A stretch of 64,000 nucleotides of DNA from assembly GCF_008298035.1 (NCBI RefSeq), contig NZ_CP042910.1:4727001-4791000 (forward strand), read 5' to 3'. Shown here in pieces: positions 45,327 to 55,034 of this stretch. The stretch comes from Gimesia maris (GTDB lineage: Bacteria > Planctomycetota > Planctomycetia > Planctomycetales > Planctomycetaceae). Made by a program: the position numbers and the translations under genes. Every line of letters begins with the position of its first letter. Positions within the stretch are counted from its first letter, which is position 1. A model generated the notes under the pieces. The model was given only the letters and a program-made list of their open reading frames with translations. It ran no database searches and had not been told where the DNA came from.

Positions 45327-45731
45327 ATGCAGGAGCAGGAAACCAACGAACCCCCATCACGCCCTTTCCTCGGCCTGAAAAGGGATGACCAGTATTTTTT
45401 AGGAATCCTGTTCGTCGCAATCCTTGTAGCTGCAATGATTCACTTGATCCAGATGTCACATTGGGGAACAGAAGCGGTTGAAATCGGGCGGTTGCCCCAT
45501 CTCCCGTACGAGTATCAGGTTGATATCAATCAGGCAACCTGGGTGGAGTTTGCACAACTTGAGGGTATCGGCACTTCACTGGGAAAACGAATTGTGGCCC
45601 ACCGGGAAGCAAATGGTCCATTCGCTTCCATCAATGACTTGCTGAACGTCAAAGGCATCGGAGAAAAGAAACTGAATGCCAATCGTAAGCATCTGGCTTT
45701 GAATTCCTCTTCGAAAACTCCCAGTGACTGA
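45327..45731 (+). CDS. Membrane-anchored ComEA-like helix-hairpin-helix protein
   Basis: The 134-residue product has one TM helix (about 25-43) and a C-terminal HhH pair: INQATWVEFAQLEGIGTSLGKRI and FASINDLLNVKGIGEKKL. This is the ComEA-type DNA-binding domain of DNA-uptake proteins; small HhH proteins of this kind also occur outside competence systems. No competence genes are nearby, so the role is open. Confidence 0.88.
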   Translation: MQEQETNEPPSRPFLGLKRDDQYFLGILFVAILVAAMIHLIQMSHWGTEAVEIGRLPHLPYEYQVDINQATWVEFAQLEGIGTSLGKRIVAHREANGPFASINDLLNVKGIGEKKLNANRKHLALNSSSKTPSD

Positions 45732-45950
45732 ATCTGATTTTGTTCAGGCTTGTACAGCGTCTGAAAGAGGAAGTCCGCTGATTCCCTGTCTAAAAGAGCC
45801 GTTTTTCAATATCTTTGCTGCTCCCGTTCTGAAGTCAGTTGATTCCACACCCGAATCACGGTTGAATAGTCATTTCAATCATTTATCCAGATTCAGCCTT
45901 TCTGGCTGATCTTGCCCGAAATAGCGTTTCATCTAAAGGGTTTACTTCTT

Positions 45951-46256
45951 ATGGCAGGTTTTGATCATGGCTCCAACGAGCCAGATGAAAAAGAGAGCCT
46001 CGAGACCATTTCGCGAAACACGCGACTGGGTCTCAAACTCTTCATGGTTTATCTGGTGTTGTACGGCGGATTTGTTTTTCTGAATACATTCTCGCCTGCC
46101 CGGATGGAATTAGTGGTTTTTGCCGGCTTGAACCTGGCCATCGTGTATGGCTTTACCCTGATCATCGCCGCGTTTCTGCTGGCCATGATATATGGCTGGA
46201 TGTGCCGTAATGAAATTGACTCCCCGACAGCAGAGAACGGGGAGGCAAAATCATGA
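45951..46256 (+). CDS. DUF485-family small membrane protein
   Basis: The 101-residue product has two TM helices (about 29-51 and 63-87) and an amphipathic N-terminus, typical of DUF485/YjcH, which is encoded with ActP-type acetate symporters. ATG 45951 has AAAGGG upstream; the TTG at 45912 is unlikely. Its stop overlaps the symporter start by 4 nt (ATGA), so the two are translationally coupled. Confidence 0.9.
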   Translation: MAGFDHGSNEPDEKESLETISRNTRLGLKLFMVYLVLYGGFVFLNTFSPARMELVVFAGLNLAIVYGFTLIIAAFLLAMIYGWMCRNEIDSPTAENGEAKS

Positions 46257-48208
46257 TTTATGAACCCTCTCTGATGGCCGTCTTAATCTTCGGCGCCATC
46301 GTTGCCGTGACCCTCGGGCTCAGTTTCTGGCTGGGAGCCAAAGCCAAATCAGCGAAAGGTTATTTCGCTGCCGGCGGTGGCATCCACTGGTTTGTGAATG
46401 GGGTGGCCTTCGCAGGAGACTACCTGTCAGCCGCTTCCTTCCTCGGTATCTGTGGCATGATTGCCTTTTATGGATACGATGGGTTTCTGTACTCCATTGG
46501 GTACCTGGCAGGCTGGATCGTCGCATTGTTCGTTATTGCAGAACCACTGAAACGCATGGGGCGTTTTACCTTCGCCGATGCGCTCGACAGTAAATTCCAG
46601 TCACGAGGTATCAAACTTGCCGCCGCCATCAGTACGCTGGCTGTCAGTATCTTTTACCTGATCCCCCAGATGGTTGGTGCCGGCGCACTGATCACTCCCC
46701 TGCTCGGCTTTCCACACTATGTTGGCGTGTTGATGGTCGGAACGATTGTCATCCTGATTGTGGTCACAGCAGGGATGGTCAGTACAACTTATGTGCAGTT
46801 TCTCAAAGGCTCTCTGCTCGTCATCTTCAGCACGATTCTCACAGTCCTGATTCTACAGCGTGGACTTTCCACCGAACCGGTCAACGACGGCAAGAGCACA
46901 CACCAGTTCCAGATCCTCGGGCCTGTTGCAGAGAATGATCTTAAGCAATGGAGATCAGAACTCAAGCTGACCGATCAGGACAAACTGACTTCTCTCGATC
47001 AGGGTGCATGGGCAGAAAAAGGATTCCTGCAACTGACACAGGACGGTAAGAACTCTTACTGGAAAATTTCCGAAAATGAAGAACAACAGTATTTTCTTTC
47101 CGAAACCCAATACAAACTGACCACTTCCCAGGGTGCGGTCATTATCAATGGATTGCCGCAGGGGACTGGCGAGGGAGAAACTGATTTTTATCCTGTCGGT
47201 CGGATCAGCAAACTACCCGGTGACAAAACCGAAACTGGTCCACTGGGACTGACCGGTTTTTTAAGTACCATTCGGGAAAGTGAAATCATTCTCTGGGGTT
47301 CTGAATCCATTAAAGAAGAAGACGGTTCAGCGCTGACGATTTATTTCCCTAAACCGACTTCAGGGGAAAAAGTCCTCAGTCCCGGCAACCATCCCAAGTT
47401 TGCCGGTATTCGTGGGGATAAATTTTATGAAAAACTCAACTTCCTCTCATTGATGCTGGCGCTCTTCTGCGGAACCGCATCACTGCCACACATCCTGATT
47501 CGTTACTACACTGTGAAGGATCAGGCCAGTGCCCGTAAAAGTACGATTGTCGGGATCGGCAGTATTGGTTACTTCTATATCTTGACCCTGTTCATGGGGC
47601 TGGGAGCCATGACCAGTGGCGCGATGGATGTCACTAACTCCAATATGGCTGCCCCCCTACTGGCAAAAAGTATCGGCGACTGGCTGTTTGCGATTATCTC
47701 TGCGATTGCTTTCACCACGGTACTCGGAACGGTCAGCGGTTTGATTATCGCATCCAGCGGTGCAGTAGTGCACGACCTGATGTCGAGCTTTCTGAAAATT
47801 GAAATGAATGACTTCGCCAAAGTCCGCATCGCCAAAATCGCGTCGGTTGTAGTCGGAGTAATTGCCATTATCCTGGGCATTCTGTTTGAAAAATTCAACG
47901 TGAACTATCTGGTTGGATGGGCCTTCAGTGTGGCGGCGTCGGCGAATCTGCCGGCTCTGGTGATGCTGCTCTTCTGGCCTAAAACCACGAAGCAGGGAAT
48001 TACCGTCGCCATCTTTACCGGCATGATCACTTCACTGGGCTGGATTCTGCTGAGTGCCGACTCCTACAAAGGTATCTATGGATGGGATCCTGAAACAGCC
48101 ATTGTTCCCTTCAGTCAACCAGGACTCGTCACCATCCCGCTGGGCTTCATTGTCCTGATTGTCGTCTCGTTATTGACACAGCCCAAAACAGAGGAGTCGG
48201 TCAATTGA
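46253..48208 (+). CDS. actP: Sodium:solute (acetate-type) symporter
   Basis: SSS-family transporter, likely for acetate or another short monocarboxylate with Na+. The 651-residue product has about 13 TM helices with SFWLGAKAKSAKGYFAAGGG near the N-terminus and ATTY-like blocks later. It is some 100 residues longer than E. coli ActP (549) because of a soluble insert at about 208-395 between two TM helices. Coupled by 4-nt overlaps to DUF485 upstream and a DUF695 protein downstream. The exact substrate is inferred from family and neighbour. Confidence 0.9.
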   Translation: MIYEPSLMAVLIFGAIVAVTLGLSFWLGAKAKSAKGYFAAGGGIHWFVNGVAFAGDYLSAASFLGICGMIAFYGYDGFLYSIGYLAGWIVALFVIAEPLKRMGRFTFADALDSKFQSRGIKLAAAISTLAVSIFYLIPQMVGAGALITPLLGFPHYVGVLMVGTIVILIVVTAGMVSTTYVQFLKGSLLVIFSTILTVLILQRGLSTEPVNDGKSTHQFQILGPVAENDLKQWRSELKLTDQDKLTSLDQGAWAEKGFLQLTQDGKNSYWKISENEEQQYFLSETQYKLTTSQGAVIINGLPQGTGEGETDFYPVGRISKLPGDKTETGPLGLTGFLSTIRESEIILWGSESIKEEDGSALTIYFPKPTSGEKVLSPGNHPKFAGIRGDKFYEKLNFLSLMLALFCGTASLPHILIRYYTVKDQASARKSTIVGIGSIGYFYILTLFMGLGAMTSGAMDVTNSNMAAPLLAKSIGDWLFAIISAIAFTTVLGTVSGLIIASSGAVVHDLMSSFLKIEMNDFAKVRIAKIASVVVGVIAIILGILFEKFNVNYLVGWAFSVAASANLPALVMLLFWPKTTKQGITVAIFTGMITSLGWILLSADSYKGIYGWDPETAIVPFSQPGLVTIPLGFIVLIVVSLLTQPKTEESVN

Positions 48209-48642
48209 CAGATCAACCACATGAACAGGAATGGCTCACGGCAACCGCGATGGAGGATGAGTTCACCGTCCTGTTTCGCCTCCTGCCGGCAATCCCACAG
48301 GACCTCGGTACGTCTGATTTTCCCGCCCGGGTAGAAATCATCTGGTCGTATACTTCGCCCAACGAAACTGGCATGCCCGGTCCGGAAGATCAGGAGCAGA
48401 TGAACCAGTTTGAAGAACTACTGGTCGAGATCTGGCTGAAAGCAGGCCTGGGACACCTGACCATGTTGATCACCGGTAACCAGATCTGTGAGTGGCAATG
48501 GTACCTGCGTGATGCAGACCAGGCATTGCAGGTATTGAACGAAACGCTAGCTGAGGCAGCACCTCTTCCGATCGAGTTCCATACAGAAGCCGATCCCGAC
48601 TGGTACGCCTATACCAACTTCATGGAACAGGTCACGGAATAG
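48205..48642 (+). CDS. DUF695-like protein coupled to the symporter
   Basis: The 145-residue soluble protein starts at TTG 48205, which overlaps the symporter stop; GAGGAG lies 8 nt upstream inside the symporter gene, so the rare start is well supported. Blocks IIWSYTSPNETGMPGPED and GNQICEWQWYLRD match the pattern of DUF695 proteins. Function unknown; translational coupling implies a link to the transporter. Confidence 0.82.
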   Translation: MTDQPHEQEWLTATAMEDEFTVLFRLLPAIPQDLGTSDFPARVEIIWSYTSPNETGMPGPEDQEQMNQFEELLVEIWLKAGLGHLTMLITGNQICEWQWYLRDADQALQVLNETLAEAAPLPIEFHTEADPDWYAYTNFMEQVTE

Positions 48643-48650
48643 GCCGAGAC

Positions 48651-49568
48651 TCAGGTGGGGTTATCTGTCTGTTTACCGAAGCGATCCAGAATCTCATTCA
48701 CCGTGGATCGAATCGTAATACACAGACCATCCAGGTCGAGGTCGTCTTCGTCCAGACCAAATGGTTCTTCCACGGAGTGTGCAATGACTTCAATCCCGAT
48801 CATGAAATAAGCCATGATGACCGTCAGTGGTACCGTCCACAGTGCGAAGTCTTCTACCAGTCCCCAGGGAAGCGTACACAGGTAAAGCGTAATACAGTGG
48901 CGCACGAACAGCCGATAGGAAGGCGAAAGCCGCGTTCGGCGAATCCGCTCGCAACCGCCGCAGATCTCCATCAGTTCGCGAACCTCGGTATCGATGATTC
49001 GCAATTCATCACCGTCAATCAGCCCGGAACGTTTCCAGCCTATCACGCGACGGTAGATCAGGTCTGCAATATAAGCTGGAATATGACGTGGTGGAGGATC
49101 GATCTGTTCGAGTTCCGGAAACATGTCAAAGTCATCATCTTCACGCAGGTGATCGCGTAGCGCTTCGGGAAACGCGACAATAATTCCCGCCAGTTCCCGC
49201 AGTTCATCGCGGTTGAAGTTGGTGAACTCGCGAAATTTGATCGCCATGTTCCGGGTCACATTCACCAGGCGGCCCCACAGCTTACGGGCTTCCCACCAGC
49301 GGGAGTAAGAACTGTTCGTTCGAAACACCAGCAACAGGCCCAGCACCAGCCCCAGAATTCCATGCAGACTGGAAGACAGATCTCCGAACTGTTCGATTTC
49401 ATCACTTAGTGTTTCAGATAAACCCAGGTCGTGAAGCCAACCTGGGTTTTCTTTGACCACAGGTATCAGGCTGTAAGCCCCGACCAGCCCTGCATAAAGT
49501 GAAATACGTCCGAGCGTACCTAATTTCTTCTCGATAAACGAGAGATTCAATTCTGCATCAGCTGCCAT
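48651..49568 (-). CDS. Bestrophin-family anion channel protein
   Basis: Homopentameric ion channel of the bestrophin/UPF0187 family. The 305-residue product has the signature FRTNSSYSRWWEARKLWG in the second TM-loop region, four TM segments in total, and conserved acidic residues in FGLDEDDLDLDGL near the C-terminus. Bacterial members conduct cations or anions; selectivity cannot be read here. Convergent with the DUF695 gene, 8 bp apart. Confidence 0.9.
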   Translation of the reverse strand: MAADAELNLSFIEKKLGTLGRISLYAGLVGAYSLIPVVKENPGWLHDLGLSETLSDEIEQFGDLSSSLHGILGLVLGLLLVFRTNSSYSRWWEARKLWGRLVNVTRNMAIKFREFTNFNRDELRELAGIIVAFPEALRDHLREDDDFDMFPELEQIDPPPRHIPAYIADLIYRRVIGWKRSGLIDGDELRIIDTEVRELMEICGGCERIRRTRLSPSYRLFVRHCITLYLCTLPWGLVEDFALWTVPLTVIMAYFMIGIEVIAHSVEEPFGLDEDDLDLDGLCITIRSTVNEILDRFGKQTDNPT

Positions 49569-49638
49569 AAAACCGAAAACCCTGCATTAAACCAGACAAA
49601 CTTATCCGTTCAGTTCGTTTCAAATTAATACAGGAACT

Positions 49639-50832
49639 CTAGTTTTTTCGCTCTAATAATACAACTGATGTATCATCGTGCCTGCCAGATCCGTCTGTAA
49701 AAGCATTGGAATCCCGAAACAGGTTTTCAAGTGATTCTTCCAGATTCTGGCTCCGCGATGACTGTAATGACTGCATGATTCCGGGTATTCCAAATTCGCC
49801 GAATGTCTCTTTCTCTCCGGGAAATGCTTCCGCCAGACCATCTGTAAAAATCAGCAGGCGACTGTCAGGTGGAACTACGGAGGTGTGAATATCATATTCT
49901 GCACCTGGTACAATCCCCAGGGGCAGCCCCCCATCATCGAGTGTCCCCAGTTCGCGCACCTGATTGGTTTCCAGTTCCTGAATCATTGGAATTGGTGCAC
50001 CCGCGGACGTCCATTGAAATTCATTTGTTTTGGAATTCAGGATTCCATAGAGCAGCGTGATAAAACCCCCATCATCATTTACGATCGCCTGGTCACACAG
50101 TCGATTATTCACATCTTTCACGAAGGCAGCCGTATCCAGATATTTGTTGGAACGAATCATTCCCACCAGCGTATGCATGGTCATGATCGACATGCAGGCT
50201 TTCATGCCGTGCCCCGAAGCATCGCCGACCAGTAACACCAGATTATCATCATCCAGCATAAAGACATCGTAATAATCCCCTCCCGCCAGCGTGACCGGCT
50301 GACCACCGAACACGCGAATCTGTGAAGATTCATACCGCGCAGTAACATCAAACCGGTCGGGGGAAATCAGGTTGGTCGGGATGATTGATTCCTGCAGCTT
50401 GCGCACAGACTCCACTTCCTCCCGCAGACGCTCCGCCACAAAACGTTCGCGCTCGGCGCGGACAGAATCCACGACGCTCTGTAATGTGGTTTCCAGCAGA
50501 AACATGAAGTCCCCGCCTTCATCGCGGATAATGTAAGCCCGCATGCCGGCCGTTAAGAAGCGGGCGACATGAAAGGTCCCCTGGGTCGGACAGGCTCCCA
50601 CGATGGGCGTATCCAGGTGCTTCTTTTGTATCTGCTCAAAGTGATCAAAGGCGGTTTGCGGATCAGGAGACATGATCGACATCAGTATGATGTCCCAGTC
50701 ATGCTGTTCCTGTACCTGTGACATGAAGTCTTCGGGTGTCGCACAGATTACCAGTTCATTCTCACTCACTCCCAGATACAGAGACATGAGTTCGCATTCA
50801 TCGGGATTATCCCACCCAATCAGAATTCGCAT
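49639..50832 (-). CDS. SpoIIE/PP2C-type phosphatase with N-terminal degenerate receiver
   Basis: Ser/Thr phosphatase that probably acts on an anti-sigma-antagonist-type protein. The product has about 397 residues. N-terminal domain (1-125) has a receiver-like fold (RILIGWDNPDEC), but the phosphoacceptor position is Ser52 (IILMSIMSPD) and the switch Lys is replaced in YIIRDE. A coiled-coil linker follows (130-160). The catalytic domain has GGDYYDVFMLDD, LLVGDASGHGMKA, FTDGLAEAF and HDDTSVVLL, the metal-binding Asp set. ATG 50844 would add four residues. Monocistronic. Confidence 0.9.
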   Translation of the reverse strand: MRILIGWDNPDECELMSLYLGVSENELVICATPEDFMSQVQEQHDWDIILMSIMSPDPQTAFDHFEQIQKKHLDTPIVGACPTQGTFHVARFLTAGMRAYIIRDEGGDFMFLLETTLQSVVDSVRAERERFVAERLREEVESVRKLQESIIPTNLISPDRFDVTARYESSQIRVFGGQPVTLAGGDYYDVFMLDDDNLVLLVGDASGHGMKACMSIMTMHTLVGMIRSNKYLDTAAFVKDVNNRLCDQAIVNDDGGFITLLYGILNSKTNEFQWTSAGAPIPMIQELETNQVRELGTLDDGGLPLGIVPGAEYDIHTSVVPPDSRLLIFTDGLAEAFPGEKETFGEFGIPGIMQSLQSSRSQNLEESLENLFRDSNAFTDGSGRHDDTSVVLLERKN

Positions 50833-51391
50833 ATGTGGCCCCATTAAAATCGAATTCAGAATAAATTAACTGTTCCATCATATAAAATTAATCTTCCAAT
50901 ATCGACATAAATTACCGGCAACAGTGCATTTAGGAAGAGATTACTCATTCAAATCAACAGTTATGTACATTCTCATCGCAATCAGAGTTTGATCGTATTC
51001 TGGTCCATTGGGCGCTGAATAATCGACATTTGACAGCCTCATGCGTTTGACAAAAGGACGCGGTCATAAACTGATGAATCAAAAAAGATGAAAAGAAGTC
51101 TGTTCCCGCTTCGAGCCTGATGCGATTGCATTTCACGCTTGCGTCGCTCTGACCTGAATCCCGACAGCCAGAGAATCTCCGGAATTGTAGAGCAACCGAA
51201 ACTGCCTGCCAGAAGCAGAATTCAGACGAAGGGGGAAGGATAAATCAGGTTAATTAAAGATCCTGGAATATCTTGAAAAGACAGTTCGCTCATTGACTCT
51301 CTCCAAACCCGGAAGTGATAATTGATAACAGGGAGTCTGCCAGAGTATTTCTCGCATCTATACTCCGTTCGAGGCACTTTTCGAAGAGATT
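50833..51391. other. Non-coding 559-bp stretch
   Basis: No coding sequence supported on either strand. It separates the phosphatase gene from the sigma-region-4-like frame. I looked for an upstream sigma region 2 in all three plus frames and saw none. Confidence 0.55.
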
Positions 51392-51619
51392 GTGTTCCAC
51401 GAAGTCAATCATCAGGTCAGACTCGAACTTGAGGAAGCATCACAACGACTGGACCTGGAGTGTCAGACCATTGTTTCGATGAAACTGGCCGGCATGACCA
51501 ACGCGGAGATCTCCAAAGCCTTGAACTGCAGTATCCGTCGAATCGAACGCAAAAACAACCTGATCCGAAAATCGTTCTCTGATCCAGATGAAACGGCACT
51601 GGTTCCACCAGAGAGTTGA
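51392..51619 (+). pseudogene. Sigma-70 region 4-like HTH fragment, probable ECF sigma remnant
   Basis: The 75-residue frame from GTG 51392 carries RLDLECQTIVSMKLAGMTN and AEISKALNCSIRRIERKN, a helix-turn-helix matching region 4 of planctomycete ECF sigma factors. Region 2, which binds -10 DNA and core polymerase, is absent. The frame opens at 51329 with no clear start or ribosome-binding site. It is either a decayed sigma gene or a small stand-alone HTH protein. Confidence 0.55.
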
Positions 51620-51695
51620 CGAACAGAATTCACATCAGGAAAATACAATACGTTTCTGAATCAGCTACAATTTAATTGACACAAAACAGTTTCGA

Positions 51696-53366
51696 ATGCG
51701 GACGCTCACGCAAAGGACCAACAGAAACATCATGCACCAGAATCGAAACTCACAGTATGTATTCTGCCAACTGAACTTTCCTGTTTTGCTGCTTCTGCTC
51801 TGCCCGCTTCTATCCGCTATTCCAACAATCCCCTGTCAGGCAAAGTCTCCTAATATCATCCTGATCATGGCCGACGATCTGGGGTTTTCCGACCTGGGTT
51901 GTTACGGCTCGGAAATCCAGACTCCCCATCTCGATCAACTGGCGAAAGACGGGCTCCGGTTCTCACAGTTTTATAATGCCGGTCGCTGCTGCCCGACGCG
52001 TGCCTCTCTCATGACCGGCCTGTATCCGCATCAGGCGGGTATCGGCTGGATGAACCGGAACGACAAACTGCCCGCCTATCAAGGAGAACTCAACCAGCAC
52101 TGTGTCAGCATTCCCCAGGTCCTTTCGCCGGCAGGCTATCAATGTTATCACGTCGGCAAATGGCATCTGACTTACCGGATGCGGGAAGCGAATGAAAACT
52201 GGCCCCTGGGACGAGGCTTCTTACGCGCCTATGGTACCGGGGGAGGTGGTAACTATTTTGCCCCCCGACCACTCTACGAAGACAATCAACATATTCAACC
52301 TCCGCAGCAGGATTATTACGTCACCGATGCCTTCAGCCAGCGGGCTGTCGAGTACCTGAAAGACCATGCACAGAATCAACCGCAGCAACCCTTCTTTATG
52401 TACCTCGCTTATACGGCGCCTCATTTCCCTCTGCATGCCTGGCCGAAAGACATTGCCCGCTATCGAGGAAAATATCTGAAAGGCTGGGATCAGTTCCGCA
52501 AACAACGCCATCAGAAAATGCAGAACCTGGGACTGATCAACAGCCCGCTCTCCCCGCGCGACCCCGATGCCAAATCCTGGGAATCACTTACGGAAACAGA
52601 ACAGCAGGAATGGGATCTGCGGATGTCCGTCTACGCCGCCATGATCACCAGCATGGACCGAGGCATCGGCCAGGTACTTCAACAACTCGACGAAATGAAA
52701 GCCACTGACAATACCCTGGTCCTCTTTTTATCCGACAATGGTGCCAGTGCCGAATACATCGACCGTGGACACCAGCCTGGCGCAGTCACAGGCACTCGCG
52801 AATCCTTTCGCTGTGCTGAAGTAGGCTGGGCCAATACCAGCAACACGCCGTTTCGCTTTCATAAGATGTGGATGCATGAAGGGGGCATATCGACGCCCCT
52901 GATTGCCCGCTGGCCGGAACAGATCAAACAGACCGGCGACTGGACACAACAGACGGGGCACGTCGTTGACCTGCTGGCCACGTTTGTTGACATAACAAAA
53001 GCGGAATATCCCAAAACTCGAAACGGAAAACAGATCACCCCGCTTGCCGGCATCAGCCTCTTGCCGACTTTTCACCATCCAGAACAGACCAAACCGCGCA
53101 CACTCTTCTGGGAACATGAAGGCAACAAAGCCATTCACGAGGGAAACTGGAAACTGGTCAAAGAAGATCAGCACGACTGGGAACTGTACGACCTGAGTCA
53201 GGATCGTAGTGAATTAAATGATCTGGCAAAATCACAACCGGAGCGATCTGCCGCGCTCGCAGATGTCTGGCAGGCCTGGGCAGAGAAAGTGGGAGTCGTC
53301 CCCTGGGAGCAACTGCCTCCCCCTGGATATCGCAGCAAGGGTCCCGATTTTTATCGTAAAAAGTAA
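51696..53366 (+). CDS. Exported sulfatase (formylglycine type)
   Basis: Alkaline-phosphatase-superfamily sulfate ester hydrolase. The 556-residue product has a signal segment (about 28-48, ending PCQA), metal site IILIMADDLGFSDLGCYG, and the active-site CxPxR as C98-C-P-T-R, where Cys98 would become formylglycine. VGKWHLT and FLSDNGASAEY complete the active site. Substrate unknown. Followed 34 bp later by a second sulfatase, probably cotranscribed. ATG 51696 is used; ATG 51732 is the alternative. Confidence 0.92.
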   Translation: MRTLTQRTNRNIMHQNRNSQYVFCQLNFPVLLLLLCPLLSAIPTIPCQAKSPNIILIMADDLGFSDLGCYGSEIQTPHLDQLAKDGLRFSQFYNAGRCCPTRASLMTGLYPHQAGIGWMNRNDKLPAYQGELNQHCVSIPQVLSPAGYQCYHVGKWHLTYRMREANENWPLGRGFLRAYGTGGGGNYFAPRPLYEDNQHIQPPQQDYYVTDAFSQRAVEYLKDHAQNQPQQPFFMYLAYTAPHFPLHAWPKDIARYRGKYLKGWDQFRKQRHQKMQNLGLINSPLSPRDPDAKSWESLTETEQQEWDLRMSVYAAMITSMDRGIGQVLQQLDEMKATDNTLVLFLSDNGASAEYIDRGHQPGAVTGTRESFRCAEVGWANTSNTPFRFHKMWMHEGGISTPLIARWPEQIKQTGDWTQQTGHVVDLLATFVDITKAEYPKTRNGKQITPLAGISLLPTFHHPEQTKPRTLFWEHEGNKAIHEGNWKLVKEDQHDWELYDLSQDRSELNDLAKSQPERSAALADVWQAWAEKVGVVPWEQLPPPGYRSKGPDFYRKK

Positions 53367-53400
53367 ACCACGCATCTCTTCTCTTAAAGGGGATCTCGAC

Positions 53401-54873
53401 ATGAACCTGAAATCACTTCATCAGAGCCTGTTATTCGCCGTGTGTTTACTGCTGATTTCAGTTACAGCGTTACACGCAGAGCAGAAGATCTCCGCTGACC
53501 GACCCAATATCGTTTTCATATTGATTGACGATATGGGCTGGCCCGATCCTGTCAGCTACGGAAATCAGTTTCACGACACACCCCATATCGATCAACTGGC
53601 CAGCGACGGCGTGCGCTTCACTGATTTTTATGCTGCCTGCCCGGTCTGCTCTCCCACGCGCGCCAGTATTCAGGCAGGCCAATACCAGGCGCGACTGCAT
53701 CTGACCGACTTCATCCCCGGCCACTGGCGTCCGTTCGAAAAACTGATCGTCCCTGAAAACGCTCCCCATCTGCCACTGGAAATCGTCACGCCAGGTGAAC
53801 TCCTGCAATCTGCAAATTACAACACTGCCTATTTTGGCAAATGGCACCTGGGACCGGAATCACATAATCCGGACCAGCAGGGATACCAGACTTCGCTGGT
53901 TACAGGCGGTCGGCATTTTGCCCCCCGCTTTCGCACGACCCCTTCGACTAGGATTCCCAACAAGGCTTATCTTGCCGATTTCCTGACTGATAAAACGATT
54001 GAGTTTATCAGACAGAACAAATCAAAACCCTTCTTCGTCCAGCTTTCGCATTATGCCGTTCATATTCCGCTGGAAGCCAAACAACAGATGATCCGGAAAT
54101 ATCAGCAGAAACCCAAACCGGCTTACGGAATCAATAATCCCGTATACGCTGCGATGGTGGCACACGTGGACGACAGTGTGGGCCGCATCGTGGCTGCTCT
54201 GGAGGAATTGAAGCTGACTGAGAATACCGTGGTAATTTTCACTTCAGACAATGGTGGTCTGCGACAAAGTTTTTCAGGCGGAGACATTGTTTCCACAAAC
54301 GCTCCCCTTAGAGATGAGAAAGGCTCACTCTATGAAGGAGGCATTCGAGTTCCACTGATCATCAAATGGCCCGGTGTCGCTGCCGCCGGTAAAACATGCG
54401 CTGAGCCAACTATCAGCATCGATTTCTGGCCAACCTTCGCCGAGATCGCACACACTACTCTGCAGGAACATCAGACCATCGATGGCTTAAGCCTGCTTCC
54501 ACTCTTAAAAGATCCTTCCAGCCATCTCAACCGCGAGGAGATCTATTTTCATTACCCGCATTACCATCACTCGACCCCGGCCAGTGCCATTCGCGCAGGA
54601 GACTGGAAGCTGATTGAATTCTTCGCAGATGGAAACCTGGAACTATATAATCTCCAACAGGATCTTTCAGAAACCACTAATCTGGCAGCGAAGAATCCAG
54701 AAAAGGCGGTGGAACTGCAGCAGAAACTGGCAGACTGGAGAACCCGAACAGGAGCCGCCCTGCCCGTCAAAAACCCGAAATACGATCCCGCACGGGCCTC
54801 TGAGTTCTGGAATCGCCGCACAAATCAACCGGTACCTGAACGAAGAAAGACACGCATTGATCAGACAAACTGA
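53401..54873 (+). CDS. Exported sulfatase (formylglycine type)
   Basis: ATG 53401 is chosen because AAAGGGG lies upstream and a signal peptide (about 1-24, ALHAE) follows; the frame is open back to 53218 inside the preceding sulfatase, but that part is out of character. The 490-residue product has NIVFILIDDMGWPDP, the active-site C83-S-P-T-R, YFGKWHLG and FTSDNGG. It is distinct from its neighbour and probably has a different sulfated glycan substrate. Likely cotranscribed with the first sulfatase. Confidence 0.92.
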   Translation: MNLKSLHQSLLFAVCLLLISVTALHAEQKISADRPNIVFILIDDMGWPDPVSYGNQFHDTPHIDQLASDGVRFTDFYAACPVCSPTRASIQAGQYQARLHLTDFIPGHWRPFEKLIVPENAPHLPLEIVTPGELLQSANYNTAYFGKWHLGPESHNPDQQGYQTSLVTGGRHFAPRFRTTPSTRIPNKAYLADFLTDKTIEFIRQNKSKPFFVQLSHYAVHIPLEAKQQMIRKYQQKPKPAYGINNPVYAAMVAHVDDSVGRIVAALEELKLTENTVVIFTSDNGGLRQSFSGGDIVSTNAPLRDEKGSLYEGGIRVPLIIKWPGVAAAGKTCAEPTISIDFWPTFAEIAHTTLQEHQTIDGLSLLPLLKDPSSHLNREEIYFHYPHYHHSTPASAIRAGDWKLIEFFADGNLELYNLQQDLSETTNLAAKNPEKAVELQQKLADWRTRTGAALPVKNPKYDPARASEFWNRRTNQPVPERRKTRIDQTN

Positions 54874-55034
54874 CCGTTGTGCTATCCATCCCTTGATTCT
54901 GCAGTCGCAAATCGAGATATTCTATTATATATATCTATAGTCTGTGCCCTTTGGGGTTCAGCAGAAAGCACTCGGTGCGTCATCTGAGTCAGCTGTAGTA
55001 CTTCTTTATTTCTCATTTAGATCGTTAATTGAAC

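Noticed and set aside
53218-53400. N-terminal extension of the second sulfatase into the first sulfatase gene
   Set aside because: The signal peptide and ribosome-binding site place the start at 53401; the extension is a shadow of the upstream gene.
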